A stretch of 64,000 bases of DNA from Beta vulgaris subsp. vulgaris (lineage: Eukaryota > Streptophyta > Magnoliopsida > Caryophyllales > Amaranthaceae): the NCBI RefSeq assembly GCF_026745355.1, contig NC_079204.1:1495501-1559500 (forward strand), in the 5' to 3' direction. Below are positions 55,201 through 64,000 of this stretch, piece by piece. How positions within the stretch are numbered: position 1 is the stretch's first letter; each line of letters begins with the position of its first letter. The notes below the pieces were generated by a model. The model was not told the origin of the DNA. It did no database searches and was given only the letters and a program-made list of their open reading frames with translations. A program made the translations under genes and the position numbers.

Positions 55201-57822
55201 ATTTACATAAGTAACATCACCTGCGGACCAGGCCACGGTATAAGGTTCGTTAACTAAAAATTCCATCTTTACGGAATTCACTTAGAAAGTCAAAAAAAGA
55301 CGTTTGAAACAATTTTGTTGAGAATTGTATGCTCACTTTTTTTTTTGTTGGTCCAATTTTTCTTTCCCAAATACATGGTCTAATCAACGTTGTCATTTCT
55401 AATGGCTAAAAATTGGGTCACATAAAACTTCCTCATCATGAATTAATGTGTTCCATTACCAACATGATTTTCTCTATGGGCCTTGGAATAGCCCACGTGT
55501 TTTCACCTTATGTTCAAAATTGATAAGTTCTAATATAGGTAGAAAATAGTTGAGTTCACTCATGGTACACCCTGGCGTATCATGAGCATGGTACATTCAG
55601 AGGTATTTTTGTAATAAATTAGAATTTTAGGTGCTCATCTGACACCAAATTTGTTCATATGGGCATTTTGCTCATTTACTCATTTTGCTAATTTTGTAAT
55701 AAAAGTGTTTTCTCATTTTCTTAAATGAATAGAAATGTTTGCTCATTTGCTCATTTGCTCATTTGTTCATTTTGCTCGTTCGCTCATTTGGAGAAAAATA
55801 GTCTTGGGTGTACCATGAGCATGGTACACCCAGGTGTACTATAAATATTCTCGAAAATAGTTAACATGCTTATGATGTTTATTTCCTTTCCTTGAAGTTT
55901 TCTAAGCTGAATATAATAAATTTGGTATATCCAATTAATCATGTTTTCATCTTATGTTCAAATTTGATAAGTTCTGATAAAACCTGAATAGTTGTTAAAT
56001 CATACTCCCTCCGTTTCATTTAAATCTACACACTTACACTATTTATACATGTCAATGTAAAACTTTGAGGACATATATCTTTAGTTTTGTATTTGTAAAA
56101 ATTATAAAAAGTATATATTAATAAAATACATGTTATGATGAATCTAACAATATCCCACATGACTATATTTTCATCCCCGTATAAATCACAAATGATAGTC
56201 AAAGCGAAATTTTGTGAATAGTGTAAAATGTCAAAGTGTGTAGACTAAAATGAAACGGAGGGAGTACTAGTTTTTATGGTGAAGCGAACGCATTTAAGAG
56301 ACCGTTTAATTCAACTAATTTTGTCTTATCTTATCTTATATTATATTATTTTTTCTAAAATAAGTGAAGACAAGTTGAACAACTATCTTATCTTACCTTA
56401 TTTTATCTTATTTTATATGAACTTCACAAATTATTAAAAGATACGGTCTTATTTTAATATAAAAGTATACATACTCACCAAATCGATTAAACTAGTTACT
56501 GAAAGAAATCAAACTAGTCATTATTGGGTTAAATCTATTTTTAATATATGGCTTGTCATTGCCTAATTTTAATTTAAAAATAAGCGATCTCTTACAAGAC
56601 TAACTCTATAAACTTATGTTATCTGATTTTTTTTATTGTATCTTATTTTATCTAAAGTAAGATAAACCATGTACTTACAAACTACAAAGCCTAAATTCTT
56701 TATCTTTTCTTAAAATAGTGTGGGGAGTTTAGGGAAGGACGGAGCGGAAGCGAAAGTAGAAGAAATACACGTGAGAAACTGTACTTTCATAAACTCATCA
56801 AATGGTGCCAGAATAAAAACATGGCAGGTATAAACTTATAATTAAAAATACTACTGATTTTCACTAATCAATATAAAAAGTGTTGATTAGTTCATTCTTA
56901 ATTCATTCATCTAACTTCTCTCTTTAATTTTTGCACAATAGGGTGGATCTGGCTATGCAAGGAACATTACCTACGATGATATCATTCTCACTGATGTCAA
57001 TAACCCTATTATCATTGACCAATATTATTGCTTTGGCCAATGCAAAATTCAGGTAAACTTATTAAAACTCAACCTTGCATCATCAATTTTTTGTCTAATA
57101 AGGTCAAATAAATTTCAATTAGTATCTAATAAGTTTCAATCAGGTCTAATAAGTTCCAATAAGGTTCAATCAGGTCCAATTAGGTCTAATAAGTTCAATT
57201 CAGATCCAACAAGTTCAGTTCAAATAAGTTCAATATTATTCAGTAGGTCTACTAAGTTCCAATAAGGTTCAATCAGGTCCAATAAGTTGAATCAGGTTCA
57301 ATTAGGTCTAATAAGTTTAATTCAGGTCCAACAAGTTCAGTTCAAATAAGTTCAATATTATTCAGTTAAAGAGAACGTACCCTTAATGATGTATCTTATT
57401 CAATTGATTTTGAATTGACTTATAATACGAACTTGTCTTAATTATTTCTATAACATGTTGGAATTTTCTCTAAACTTATCTAAATTAAGTAAAAAGTTCG
57501 AGATAAATTAAACAAGACACTACCTTATTCTTATCGAATATCTAACTAATGTTTTCAAATTTCAATGACGAATTTCTATGATAAAATGTAGCCATTGGCG
57601 GTAGCGGTGTCGAATGTGAAATTTAGTGGCTTCCATGGAACTTCGTCAAGTAAAGCAGCAATTACTCTAAACTGTAGCCAGACTGTTCCTTGCACCAACA
57701 TTCAAATGGCAGATATTGATATTGCTCCTTTTATTTCTACCATAAACATAACCTCTTTTTGCGAAAGTGCTCAAGTACAAGAAGATTCATCAGTTGTACC
57801 TCATGTGAATTGCAATAAGTAG
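52241..57822 (+). CDS. Polygalacturonase, glycoside hydrolase family 28
   Basis: Exons by splice consensus and frame: 52241-52243, 52438-52593, 52885-53022, 53184-53363, 53878-53904, 54258-54465, 55163-55244, 56719-56827, 56942-57052, 57592-57822. They join in frame to 414 residues, a normal length for plant polygalacturonases. The enzyme hydrolyses alpha-1,4 galacturonan in pectin of the cell wall. An N-terminal hydrophobic segment (DYLLVFFIVAYVANGLLASS) is a signal peptide. The four GH28 motifs are present: NTDGID (216-221), GDDCI (238-242), GHGI (261-264) and RIK (296-298), with all catalytic Asp kept. GDDCIAMG replaces the more common GDDCISIG. The start is inferred: the exon 2 frame has a stop just before it and no internal ATG, while ATG|gtgagt lies upstream. 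Exon 5 is only 27 bases. Whether it acts as exo- or endo-enzyme is not decided. Confidence 0.88.
52654..52800. mobile_element. Tourist-like MITE in polygalacturonase intron 2
   Basis: gagcctgttctgccc and inverted gaacaggccc, with cagttcag-type subterminal repeats. 147 bp. Target duplication not clear. Confidence 0.55.
53405..53770. mobile_element. Fold-back MITE in polygalacturonase intron 4
   Basis: Arms of about 150 bp. The left has ggttttaaataagtcaacc, cattttaagt and ctattgagttttaacc. The right has the inverse (ggttaaaactcaatag, acttaaaatg, ggttaacttatttaaaac). The short centre contains gagaaggaggcgag. Confidence 0.8.
54698..55068. mobile_element. Fold-back MITE in polygalacturonase intron 6
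   Basis: Left arm blocks ctctcgtaataatacaaac and cttttgattattta are mirrored by taaaaaataatcaaaag and tattattgcgagagaac on the right, around a C-rich centre. Confidence 0.75.
55558..55847. mobile_element. Inverted-repeat element in polygalacturonase intron 7
   Basis: The left catggtacaccctggcgta + tcatgagcatggtac and the right gtaccatgagcatggtacac + ccaggtgtac are inverted. Between them lie tandem 'tgctcattt' units (about 55660-55790). Confidence 0.6.
56005..56264. mobile_element. Stowaway-type MITE in polygalacturonase intron 7
   Basis: TA-flanked, ctccctccgtttcatttaaa and the inverse aaaatgaaacggagggag, 260 bp, well-matched ends. Confidence 0.85.
57086..57366. repeat. Tandem ~105-bp repeat in polygalacturonase intron 9
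   Basis: Two long direct units (57154-57244 and 57257-57366) of 'ttccaataaggttcaatcag...caatattattcagt' are preceded by shorter related pieces. The wording resembles Tourist subterminal repeats. Confidence 0.8.
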
Positions 57823-57845
57823 GACTAAACGTATAAATACAGTAG

Positions 57846-57949
<104 letters not shown>

Positions 57950-58960
57950 CAAAGTGAGAGATGTTGCAAAAGGTTGTGTAAATGCAACAAGTATATTTAG
58001 GAAGGACAAATCACAGATGTGTTTAAAAGTTTGTTCTTTGTGGAAAAAGTAATGTATTATGTATATCATTGCTTCTCTTTGAAGCAATGAAAGTTTATTT
58101 ATTAGTGATCAAAATAATAATTTGTAGATTGATGATTTATTGTTCTAAATATCTGGCAAATATATATGGGTTTGCTAAATACAACACAAAAAAAAGACTA
58201 AATACAATACTTAATATTTTATAGAATTTAACCATGGTTAATTTTACTTTTTTTATAATTTTAAAAAAATATGAGATGCTTTTATTTCTTATTTATTTGT
58301 TGTACCTAATTACCCATTATAGTATAATAGTAGTACTTAAGAATTAAGATCACATAGCATATCACAATATTAGGCGGTCATCTTTTTTTCTTTTCTGAAT
58401 TACAATAAACATAATAACAGCAGTTCGGTAAGTACTCAATTGTGTAATTTCGAAATTATTGTCAGACTATTCAAAGTATAATCGGAGATCATTTTTTTTC
58501 TTTTCCGAAGTAGGGGGTCATTTATCATACATCATTCCTCTACGAGAGGGTCATTTATCATAGATGACTACCCTACAAGAACACGATTTTTTTAAACAAA
58601 TTACGAAAAAATGTGACACTAAATATAAAAACAATAATTAATTTTGGGACACCTAATATGAAAATAAGAATTATAGGGTAATTTTTTCAATCTAAACTTT
58701 TGACTGGGATCTGGGTCAACGGTATTGACTATTGATTGACCCAAACACAGGACACAAGCTCAATTGTCGCCAGTGGCACACTAGTTTGCATTTACTACTT
58801 TTGGACTTTTTCTTGACAGAAATTACTTGGGATTTTGGCCCCCCGATATTCATCCTGATGCTTCCTTCCAAAAAAAAAAAAAAGAAAATTTCATCCTGAT
58901 GCTTGGGTTCAAAATAATTTGGGCTTATTTTAAGCTCAAAAATATAAGTTTTTGTGAATA
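57950..58960. other. Intergenic DNA, no gene seen
   Basis: AT-rich. The segment 'aggxxggtcatttatcata' occurs twice (about 58512 and 58548). Nothing else is recognisable. Confidence 0.4.
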
Positions 58961-58964
58961 ATTA

Positions 58965-59195
58965 ATTATTAGGTCCGGATTATGCTATGTGGTAAGGAAA
59001 ATTTTCATTTATTAATATTATATATTAAGATGATAAAACTAGATATCACTTGATCTAGTGTTTAAGATTGTCGTATATAAATTTAGAGTCACGAGATCAA
59101 TGTATGTGGATTAAATGGAGTAAAACGCCTTAGAAAGAGCGGTACATAGCATCGTTCCTTGTTTAGGAACGTTTTTTAATATATTTGTATTAATT
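58965..59195 (-). mobile_element. Decayed Helitron, first subfamily
   Basis: It opens taattattaggtccggatta in place of CTAG plus hairpin, and ends ...acgttttttaatatatttgtat. The interior matches 997-1140 (tttcatttattaatat...). The terminal bases are mutated on both sides. Confidence 0.55.
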
Positions 59196-59284
59196 GACTT
59201 ATACAAAAGCTTGAATGAGACCTATGTTTCGGTTTATAAACTTCGGTTAGTATTATGTGCATCACAATAAATTTATCGATTTTT

Positions 59285-59400
59285 TCACCAAATACCCCTG
59301 ACAAATAAATTTATTCACCAAATACCCCAACTTTTTTCAAAATTCACCAGATACCCCTAACTTTTAAAAAAATTCACCAGATACCCCAGATTTTTTAAAA
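59285..59400. repeat. Four 29-bp tandem units (ttcacca.atacccc)
   Basis: Units begin at about 59285, 59314, 59343 and 59372, each reading ttcacca(a/g)atacccc followed by an A/T-rich spacer. Confidence 0.85.
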
Positions 59401-59420
59401 AAATGACAAATAATACCCTT

Positions 59421-59453
59421 AATGACTAACGGCGGTTAACTCCGTTAGTCATT
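59421..59453. repeat. Perfect 12-bp stem hairpin
   Basis: aatgactaacgg and ccgttagtcatt around a 9-base loop. It is followed by degenerate aaaccctaaa motifs (59464-59510) resembling plant telomere units, but too irregular to be a telomere array. Confidence 0.8.
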
Positions 59454-59519
59454 AGTGTTATTTGACCCTAAAAACCCTAAAGAACTCTAAAAAACCCTAA
59501 AAAACCTAACTAACTCTCT

Positions 59520-60625
59520 CCCCTAACCCACCACCCCCAGCCCCACCACCCAGCCCCCTCCCCTTCCCCGCCAGTCGCGCCACCTCCCTCGCCGGCAACC
59601 CCATCCCCCTCGCGTCGCCTTTCCGGCAGCCCCCTCCCCCTCCCTCACTCTCGTCGTGCCTCCCCTCCTTCCTTCCTTCGCGCTCCTCTTTCCGGCAGCC
59701 CGTTTGAGGCTCGGCCCGTTGTCCGCTACGTAGGTCACGTGCCTGTCACGGTCAAGAAATTTTATTTCCGACCCGCACCGGCACGATCCTGCGTGGGCCG
59801 GCTCGCGGGCCGAACGCTCCTTTTCTTTGTTTTTTTACCCTAAAACTGTCAAAAATACAACATAAAACATGAGTTGGCCCGCTAGCCCGTGGTCATGGGC
59901 CGGGTCGTGGACAAAATTTTAAAATTTCAAGCTCCACCCGCCACTCATGGGCATGGGCCCGACCCGACCCGGCCAGGCATTTACTCAAGCCCGGCCCATG
60001 CCCACCTCTAGTAGAAGATAAAGAAGGAGGGAGGATAACATATAATCGGTTGGCTAGTTTCGATTGATTTTCAGATTAAATCATATTAGACTTGTTTTTT
60101 ATTAGAGCCTCTTTTCTGAATTCAGTATAGATTTTTCTAAACAACCCTTTATTATTTTCGTTTGTTAAAAAAAAAACCCTACTTTGATTTAGCTTTACGA
60201 CTAAATTAATCTTGATAACATTTTAAGGTAGCAAGTGTTAGACTAAGATCTGGGAATGGGTCGGACCGGGCCTGTTCACGAGCTCGGCCCGCGGGTTTGG
60301 GAAAGTGACGAGACGGGACCGAACCGAGTCTGAAATTTCCAGATTTTGTTCACGGCCCGGCTCAGGCCCACGGGATCGTACCTCCTGCTGGCCTGACCCG
60401 TGGTTTATGTTGTTTTTTTTGGATTTTTGATAGTTTTAGGCTAAAAAAACAAAAGAAAAAGGAGTTTGGCCCACGAGCCATATAGGCAGCCTTATGCCGG
60501 TACAGGCCTGAAATAGAATTTTTTGACCATGACCGTGTCACGGCCCACATAGCAAATATCAGGTCGAACCAGGCCTCAAGCGGGCTCATGCTAGGTCGAT
60601 CCGGCCCGCGTACTGACACGACCCA
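59520..60625. repeat. GC-rich region with a pair of inverted repeats
   Basis: The left copy (about 59720-60010) and the right copy (about 60245-60625) are inverted relative to each other. They share aaaactgtcaaaaat / atttttgatagtttt, aacataaaacatgag / ccgtggtttatgttg, and ggcccgggcc-type runs. 59520-59720 is C-rich and gives an Arg/Gly-rich frame on the minus strand that is not a gene. Confidence 0.6.
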
Positions 60626-60629
60626 TGTC

Positions 60630-62068
60630 CAATCTACTTGTTAGTTTCCCTAATGAAAACATCTAACCCAATCTCGTTTTTCCTTTTTGTTTTTTTACCC
60701 CTTTATAGCATCCAAAAAGAAGAAAGGCCTACCAAGTAAAGAAAATTGAATTTCCAACCAAAGTAAAGCTCAACTTCAACGACCATAAATTAGGTGGAAA
60801 AAGGTTCACGGAGCATTTAAATTGCGAAAGCACCGATTTTCCTTCTAGGCCCCATCATGGCAACTTTTTGAGGTAAAATTGGTCTATAAACGTGAGTGTA
60901 AAGTTCACAAAATCTTCTTTGGAGTTGTGGAAAGATGATTCAATCATGAAAATGAAACTTAAATATTTGCCTTCTAGTGAAGTAATAATTGATTATGATC
61001 ATAAATTATAATCATGGCTGTAATCCAACAAAAATTTACTCATTGGGCCATTAGTCCTATGTCACATTGCATTCAAACCTAATACCAACAAAGATATGGT
61101 GGTAGACTAGTAGGAAGAAGATAAAGTTGGCAAGAAAAAAACAAAGATAGCAATATAATAGCACGATTGGAAATTTTGTTAGGAGGTCATTTTTGTTCCT
61201 TTAAGTTCTTTCCTTTCTATTTTCATCAATTTAATGAGTTTATTTCTCCTAAACTTTTTTCTTTTTCTATCATACATCGTTTCAGTTGTTAAATCAATAA
61301 TTTCACAGTTTCTCATAATCACATTTTCTTGCCTAAAATATAATAGGATAAACTTTCACACGCTCCCTCCTCTTTGCCTTTGTGTTTGGAGTTACACTTT
61401 TTGGTATAATTAGAGAAAGAAAGAGAGATCCAAAATTATTTGTTATGGGGGAAGGGTTTGGTTGAACTAGCTAATACAATGAGATTAATGTCTTGAATTG
61501 ACTACTTAGAGTCTTGTGTAGTATTTTGATGCTACAAGAAAATTATTTGCAAAAATTGTTACAAACATGTTCTTTTTATAACCTTATTGAGACTCGTATA
61601 TTTGACGTCTAATAGATTGAAAATTGTTAGATGATGGTATGTAGTCAATATATTCAAAGCTTGTACTCTCGCCATTTAACGTTGTCACGATCAAAATTGC
61701 TTTTCATTGTACTGAAAATTATGTATCTTTTATGTATCTCATTATATAGTAGTTATCACAAAAGAAGGATCTCATAATATTTTTTCTCCGTCTTCATAAG
61801 ATCTAATAGCAGCATTGACATATATCTGTCTAGAATCCTAATAATGAAATTCACACTAACTCTAACATAAATTTAAAAAAAATAAAAGTACAACACCTTT
61901 AAACAAAAATCTTAGAACAAAATTTTTTTCTATAACAATCTATCTAATTCTTACACCCTTCCAAATATACAAACTTGTACATCCTAAATTACACTAATCA
62001 AACAAAAAAAAAAATAAACAACCCAACATCCCCACACCCCCAAAAAAATTAATTAAAAAAATTAAATC
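60630..62068. other. Intergenic DNA and 3' side of the ATL gene
   Basis: AT-rich, no coding exon. The 3' UTR of the minus-strand ATL gene probably lies in the last 150-250 bases. Confidence 0.4.
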
Positions 62069-63133
62069 TCATGGATCCAAATGAACTGGTTGAACAGAGC
62101 ATTTTGAACCTCTTCCATAACCAAATGAAAAGATAGATCTTCTAATTTTACTACTATTACTACTACTACTACAACTAATTTCACTTTCTTGCCAATTATT
62201 CCTACCACATTGTTGAATTTCAATACAAAATTCTCTATCACTTGATAAATCCATTGAAATTGACCTTCTTATTGGTTGAATTTCAAACTCTTCATCTTTC
62301 TTTCTCATATCAATCAACTCATCTCCCATACTACAAACATGCCCAAATTTCTTCCTCCCTTTTTTCTTATCTTCTGAATCTCTACTCACCAATCTTGGTT
62401 CATCCAAATTATTCCCTTGAATTTCAATCACAACAAAATCATCATCATCATCATCTTCATCTTCATCTTCTTCATTTTCATCACTTAAATTCTCACTATT
62501 TGCACCTTTTTCTTGAGATTGAGGATGATAATTAATCATATGTTGTTGGGTATTATACAAAATCGAAGCAGGAGAAATCCCAGATCGACAAAGTGGGCAA
62601 TTTGCGTTACTCTGCAACCAAACATCGATACAATCGATATGAAAAGCATGACAACAATATGGAATAACGCGTAGTTTTTCTCCTTCTTCAAACTCGCTTA
62701 AACACACCGCACATTCGTACGACGAACCATTCTCGTGTTGTTGTTGTTGTTGTTGTGATGTTAAATTTATTGTTGTTCGTTCTTCGCTCATTTTCCTGAA
62801 CTCAATCACGGGTATAGACCGTATCAAGGCCTCGTCGAGCCCTTTATTGATGGCGGCATTATTGCCGCCATCGAGAGATAGATTGTGCGTAGTCGAGGAT
62901 TCGAGGTCGTCATCCGGGTCTCGTACGCGGGAGAAGAAACGGTTAAAAACGTCGACTCTATGCCAGTTTAAGCAGCATTTGATGACGAAGATGTAGTAGC
63001 TGAGTAGAAGGAATGCGGTTGCTAAAATGCCGATTACGGCGATGGCTATAACGGGGAAACTGTTGTTTCCTGGGGAGTGGAGTGGTGCTGGCAGGTGGAA
63101 AACTGGCGGAGGTGGTGGTGGTGAGGGAGACAT
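62069..63133 (-). CDS. ATL-type RING-H2 E3 ubiquitin ligase
   Basis: Intronless, 354 residues. A proline-rich N-terminus (residues 3-21) is followed by one transmembrane helix (about 27-51), a basic stretch, the GLD motif (98-100, followed by EALIRSIPV) and the RING-H2 domain. The domain has C141, C144, C160, H162, H165, C168, C179 and C182, with Trp172 at the position needed for E2 contact in this family. The cysteine after C160 (YCCH) replaces a more usual Asn/Asp/Gly. A Q6 run (127-132) precedes the RING, and a long acidic D/E run lies in the C-terminal half. ATL proteins sit in membranes and transfer ubiquitin from E2 enzymes to substrates. Several act in defence or sugar and nitrogen signalling, but the specific role here is unknown. 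It is longer than many ATLs because of the C-terminal tail. Confidence 0.93.
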   Translation of the reverse strand: MSPSPPPPPPVFHLPAPLHSPGNNSFPVIAIAVIGILATAFLLLSYYIFVIKCCLNWHRVDVFNRFFSRVRDPDDDLESSTTHNLSLDGGNNAAINKGLDEALIRSIPVIEFRKMSEERTTINLTSQQQQQQHENGSSYECAVCLSEFEEGEKLRVIPYCCHAFHIDCIDVWLQSNANCPLCRSGISPASILYNTQQHMINYHPQSQEKGANSENLSDENEEDEDEDDDDDDFVVIEIQGNNLDEPRLVSRDSEDKKKGRKKFGHVCSMGDELIDMRKKDEEFEIQPIRRSISMDLSSDREFCIEIQQCGRNNWQESEISCSSSSNSSKIRRSIFSFGYGRGSKCSVQPVHLDP

Positions 63134-63165
63134 GGAAGAGTTATCGACAACGGGGAATTTTTTTG

Positions 63166-63607
63166 GTACAACTGTTGCACCACGTCACAATACAATCCTC
63201 TCACTGCCTCGAATAAGTAAGGATGTTGTTAGTGTTGGGGTGGGAAGGTAGGAGTTACAACTGCTATACCACGTGACAATACAACCCTCTCACAACCTCG
63301 GAAAAAGAAGGATGTTGTTGGGGCTAGGGTTGGAAAGTAGGAGTTACAACTATGTACCATGTGACAATACAACTCTCTTATAACCTATGTAGCATGGGTA
63401 CTTCTTCTAGGTGACGTACCCGTACCCGCACCCGATACGATACGTATCCTGTATGGGTACGTGTACCCTTTCCTAAAATTTCAAAATCTTGCCGTTTTCT
63501 GTCCCCGTACCTGAATCCGCACCCGTACCTGTATCCGTCTATGTGCAACCTAGCTTATAACTTTATGAATAAGGATATTTTTAGGACTAGGGTGGAAATA
63601 TAGGAGT
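63166..63607. promoter_or_regulatory. Tandem ACGT-core cassettes in the ATL 5' flank
   Basis: About 90-bp units begin near 63166, 63254 and 63344 with acaact-g..-accacgt.acaataca. Each carries ccacgtcac (63180), ccacgtgac (63271) or ccatgtgac (63359). The first starts about 33 bases upstream of the ATG, so it lies in the leader or proximal promoter. The end of the third unit is displaced to 63562-63607 by a MITE. Confidence 0.7.
63385..63553. mobile_element. hAT-like MITE with 8-bp target duplication
   Basis: Flanked by CTTATAAC at 63377-63384 and 63554-63561, an 8-bp duplication as made by hAT transposons. Ends ctatgtagca and inverted tgcaacctag. The interior is rich in gtacccgtaccc. Confidence 0.75.
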
Positions 63608-63609
63608 TT

Positions 63610-64000
63610 TAAGGGGGTGTTTGGTTGGTATAATGGTAGTGTTTTACATGAATGAATTTATTGGGTGTTGAAAGTGAGGAGGAAACAGGGGAGGAGAGAG
63701 AAAGACAAGTTTAGGAGGAGGTGGGAAAAGAGGGGGTGGAAGAGGTTTATAAAAGAGTGATGGGTACGAGTGTCATGGTAGTTGGTTTGATTGTTGAAAT
63801 TTCTGAGTAGCCAGCCAACCATGAGAAATTTTGGCAGAGAAAAATATTTGTTTAGTACAACTGTGGAAGTACTCAAAGTCTCAAATCTAGTCTACCACAA
63901 TCTCTTTTTTACTATTAGTCCTGGTTTTTTTATTGGAAAAAACAAATCTAGTGTTTGGGTGATGAAGTATTAATGAGGTCTTATGAGTTATGAAGAGTGC
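63610..64000. other. Intergenic DNA, no gene seen
   Basis: It starts with gggggtgtttggttggtat, which looks like the left end of a further MITE. No right partner is certain inside the window. The 72-codon and 60-codon frames here are unsupported. Confidence 0.4.

Noticed and set aside
59464..59510. Interstitial telomere array
   Set aside because: Only a few irregular aaaccctaaa motifs, not a tandem array of exact units.
59523..59738. Arg/Gly-rich minus-strand frame
   Set aside because: Product of a C-rich repeat. No start context, no homologous motif.

Overview
The window is nuclear DNA of a flowering plant, almost certainly a eudicot. It is strongly AT-rich and has spliced genes, AP2/ERF and ATL RING-H2 genes, a plant GH28 polygalacturonase, and a dense mix of plant transposon families (Helitron, Stowaway, Tourist-like, CACTA-like, hAT-like, L1-type LINE, tRNA-derived SINE, Ty1/copia). 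The species cannot be named from the sequence alone. Nothing prokaryotic, organellar or CRISPR-like was seen.

Four intact host genes are supported. (1) 24724-25152 (+) is a small intronless ERF transcription factor with an EDLL-type activation motif. (2) 45723-46112 (-) is a paralogue with the same architecture, pointing towards the first across about 21 kb of transposons. (3) 52241-57822 (+) is a ten-exon secreted polygalacturonase whose first coding exon is only the start codon. (4) 62069-63133 (-) is a membrane-anchored ATL-type RING-H2 ubiquitin ligase. The 5' flank of the ligase gene carries tandem repeats with ACGT cores, one of them split by a hAT-like MITE. The four genes do not form an operon or an obvious pathway. 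ERF, ATL and cell-wall genes are all common in stress and wall responses, but a link between these four is only inference.

Layout: 1-8.4 kb is intergenic with Helitrons, Stowaway MITEs, SINEs and fold-back MITEs. 8.4-9.7 kb is a truncated mariner-like element. 11.1-14.4 kb is a broken L1-type LINE with an RNase H domain. 14.4-18.4 kb has gene-like texture but no intact gene. 18.5-21 kb holds a CTCGAG-rich tandem repeat and a stack of four Helitrons, one inserted six bases from the end of another. 22.0-23.5 kb is a CACTA-like element. 24.6-25.2 kb is ERF gene 1. 26.95-31.33 kb is a young copia element with 3 differences in 352 bp between its LTRs and an intact pol but almost no gag. 31-45 kb is MITE-rich intergenic DNA with a 1.3 kb Tourist-like element and another Helitron. 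45.7-46.1 kb is ERF gene 2. 48.6-50.1 kb is a LINE relic. 52.2-57.8 kb is the polygalacturonase, with several MITEs in its introns. 59-60.6 kb is a GC-rich inverted repeat region. 62-63.6 kb is the ATL gene and its repeat-bearing 5' flank.

All element borders and exon junctions were read by eye from terminal repeats, target-site duplications and splice consensus. No alignment or database search was run.
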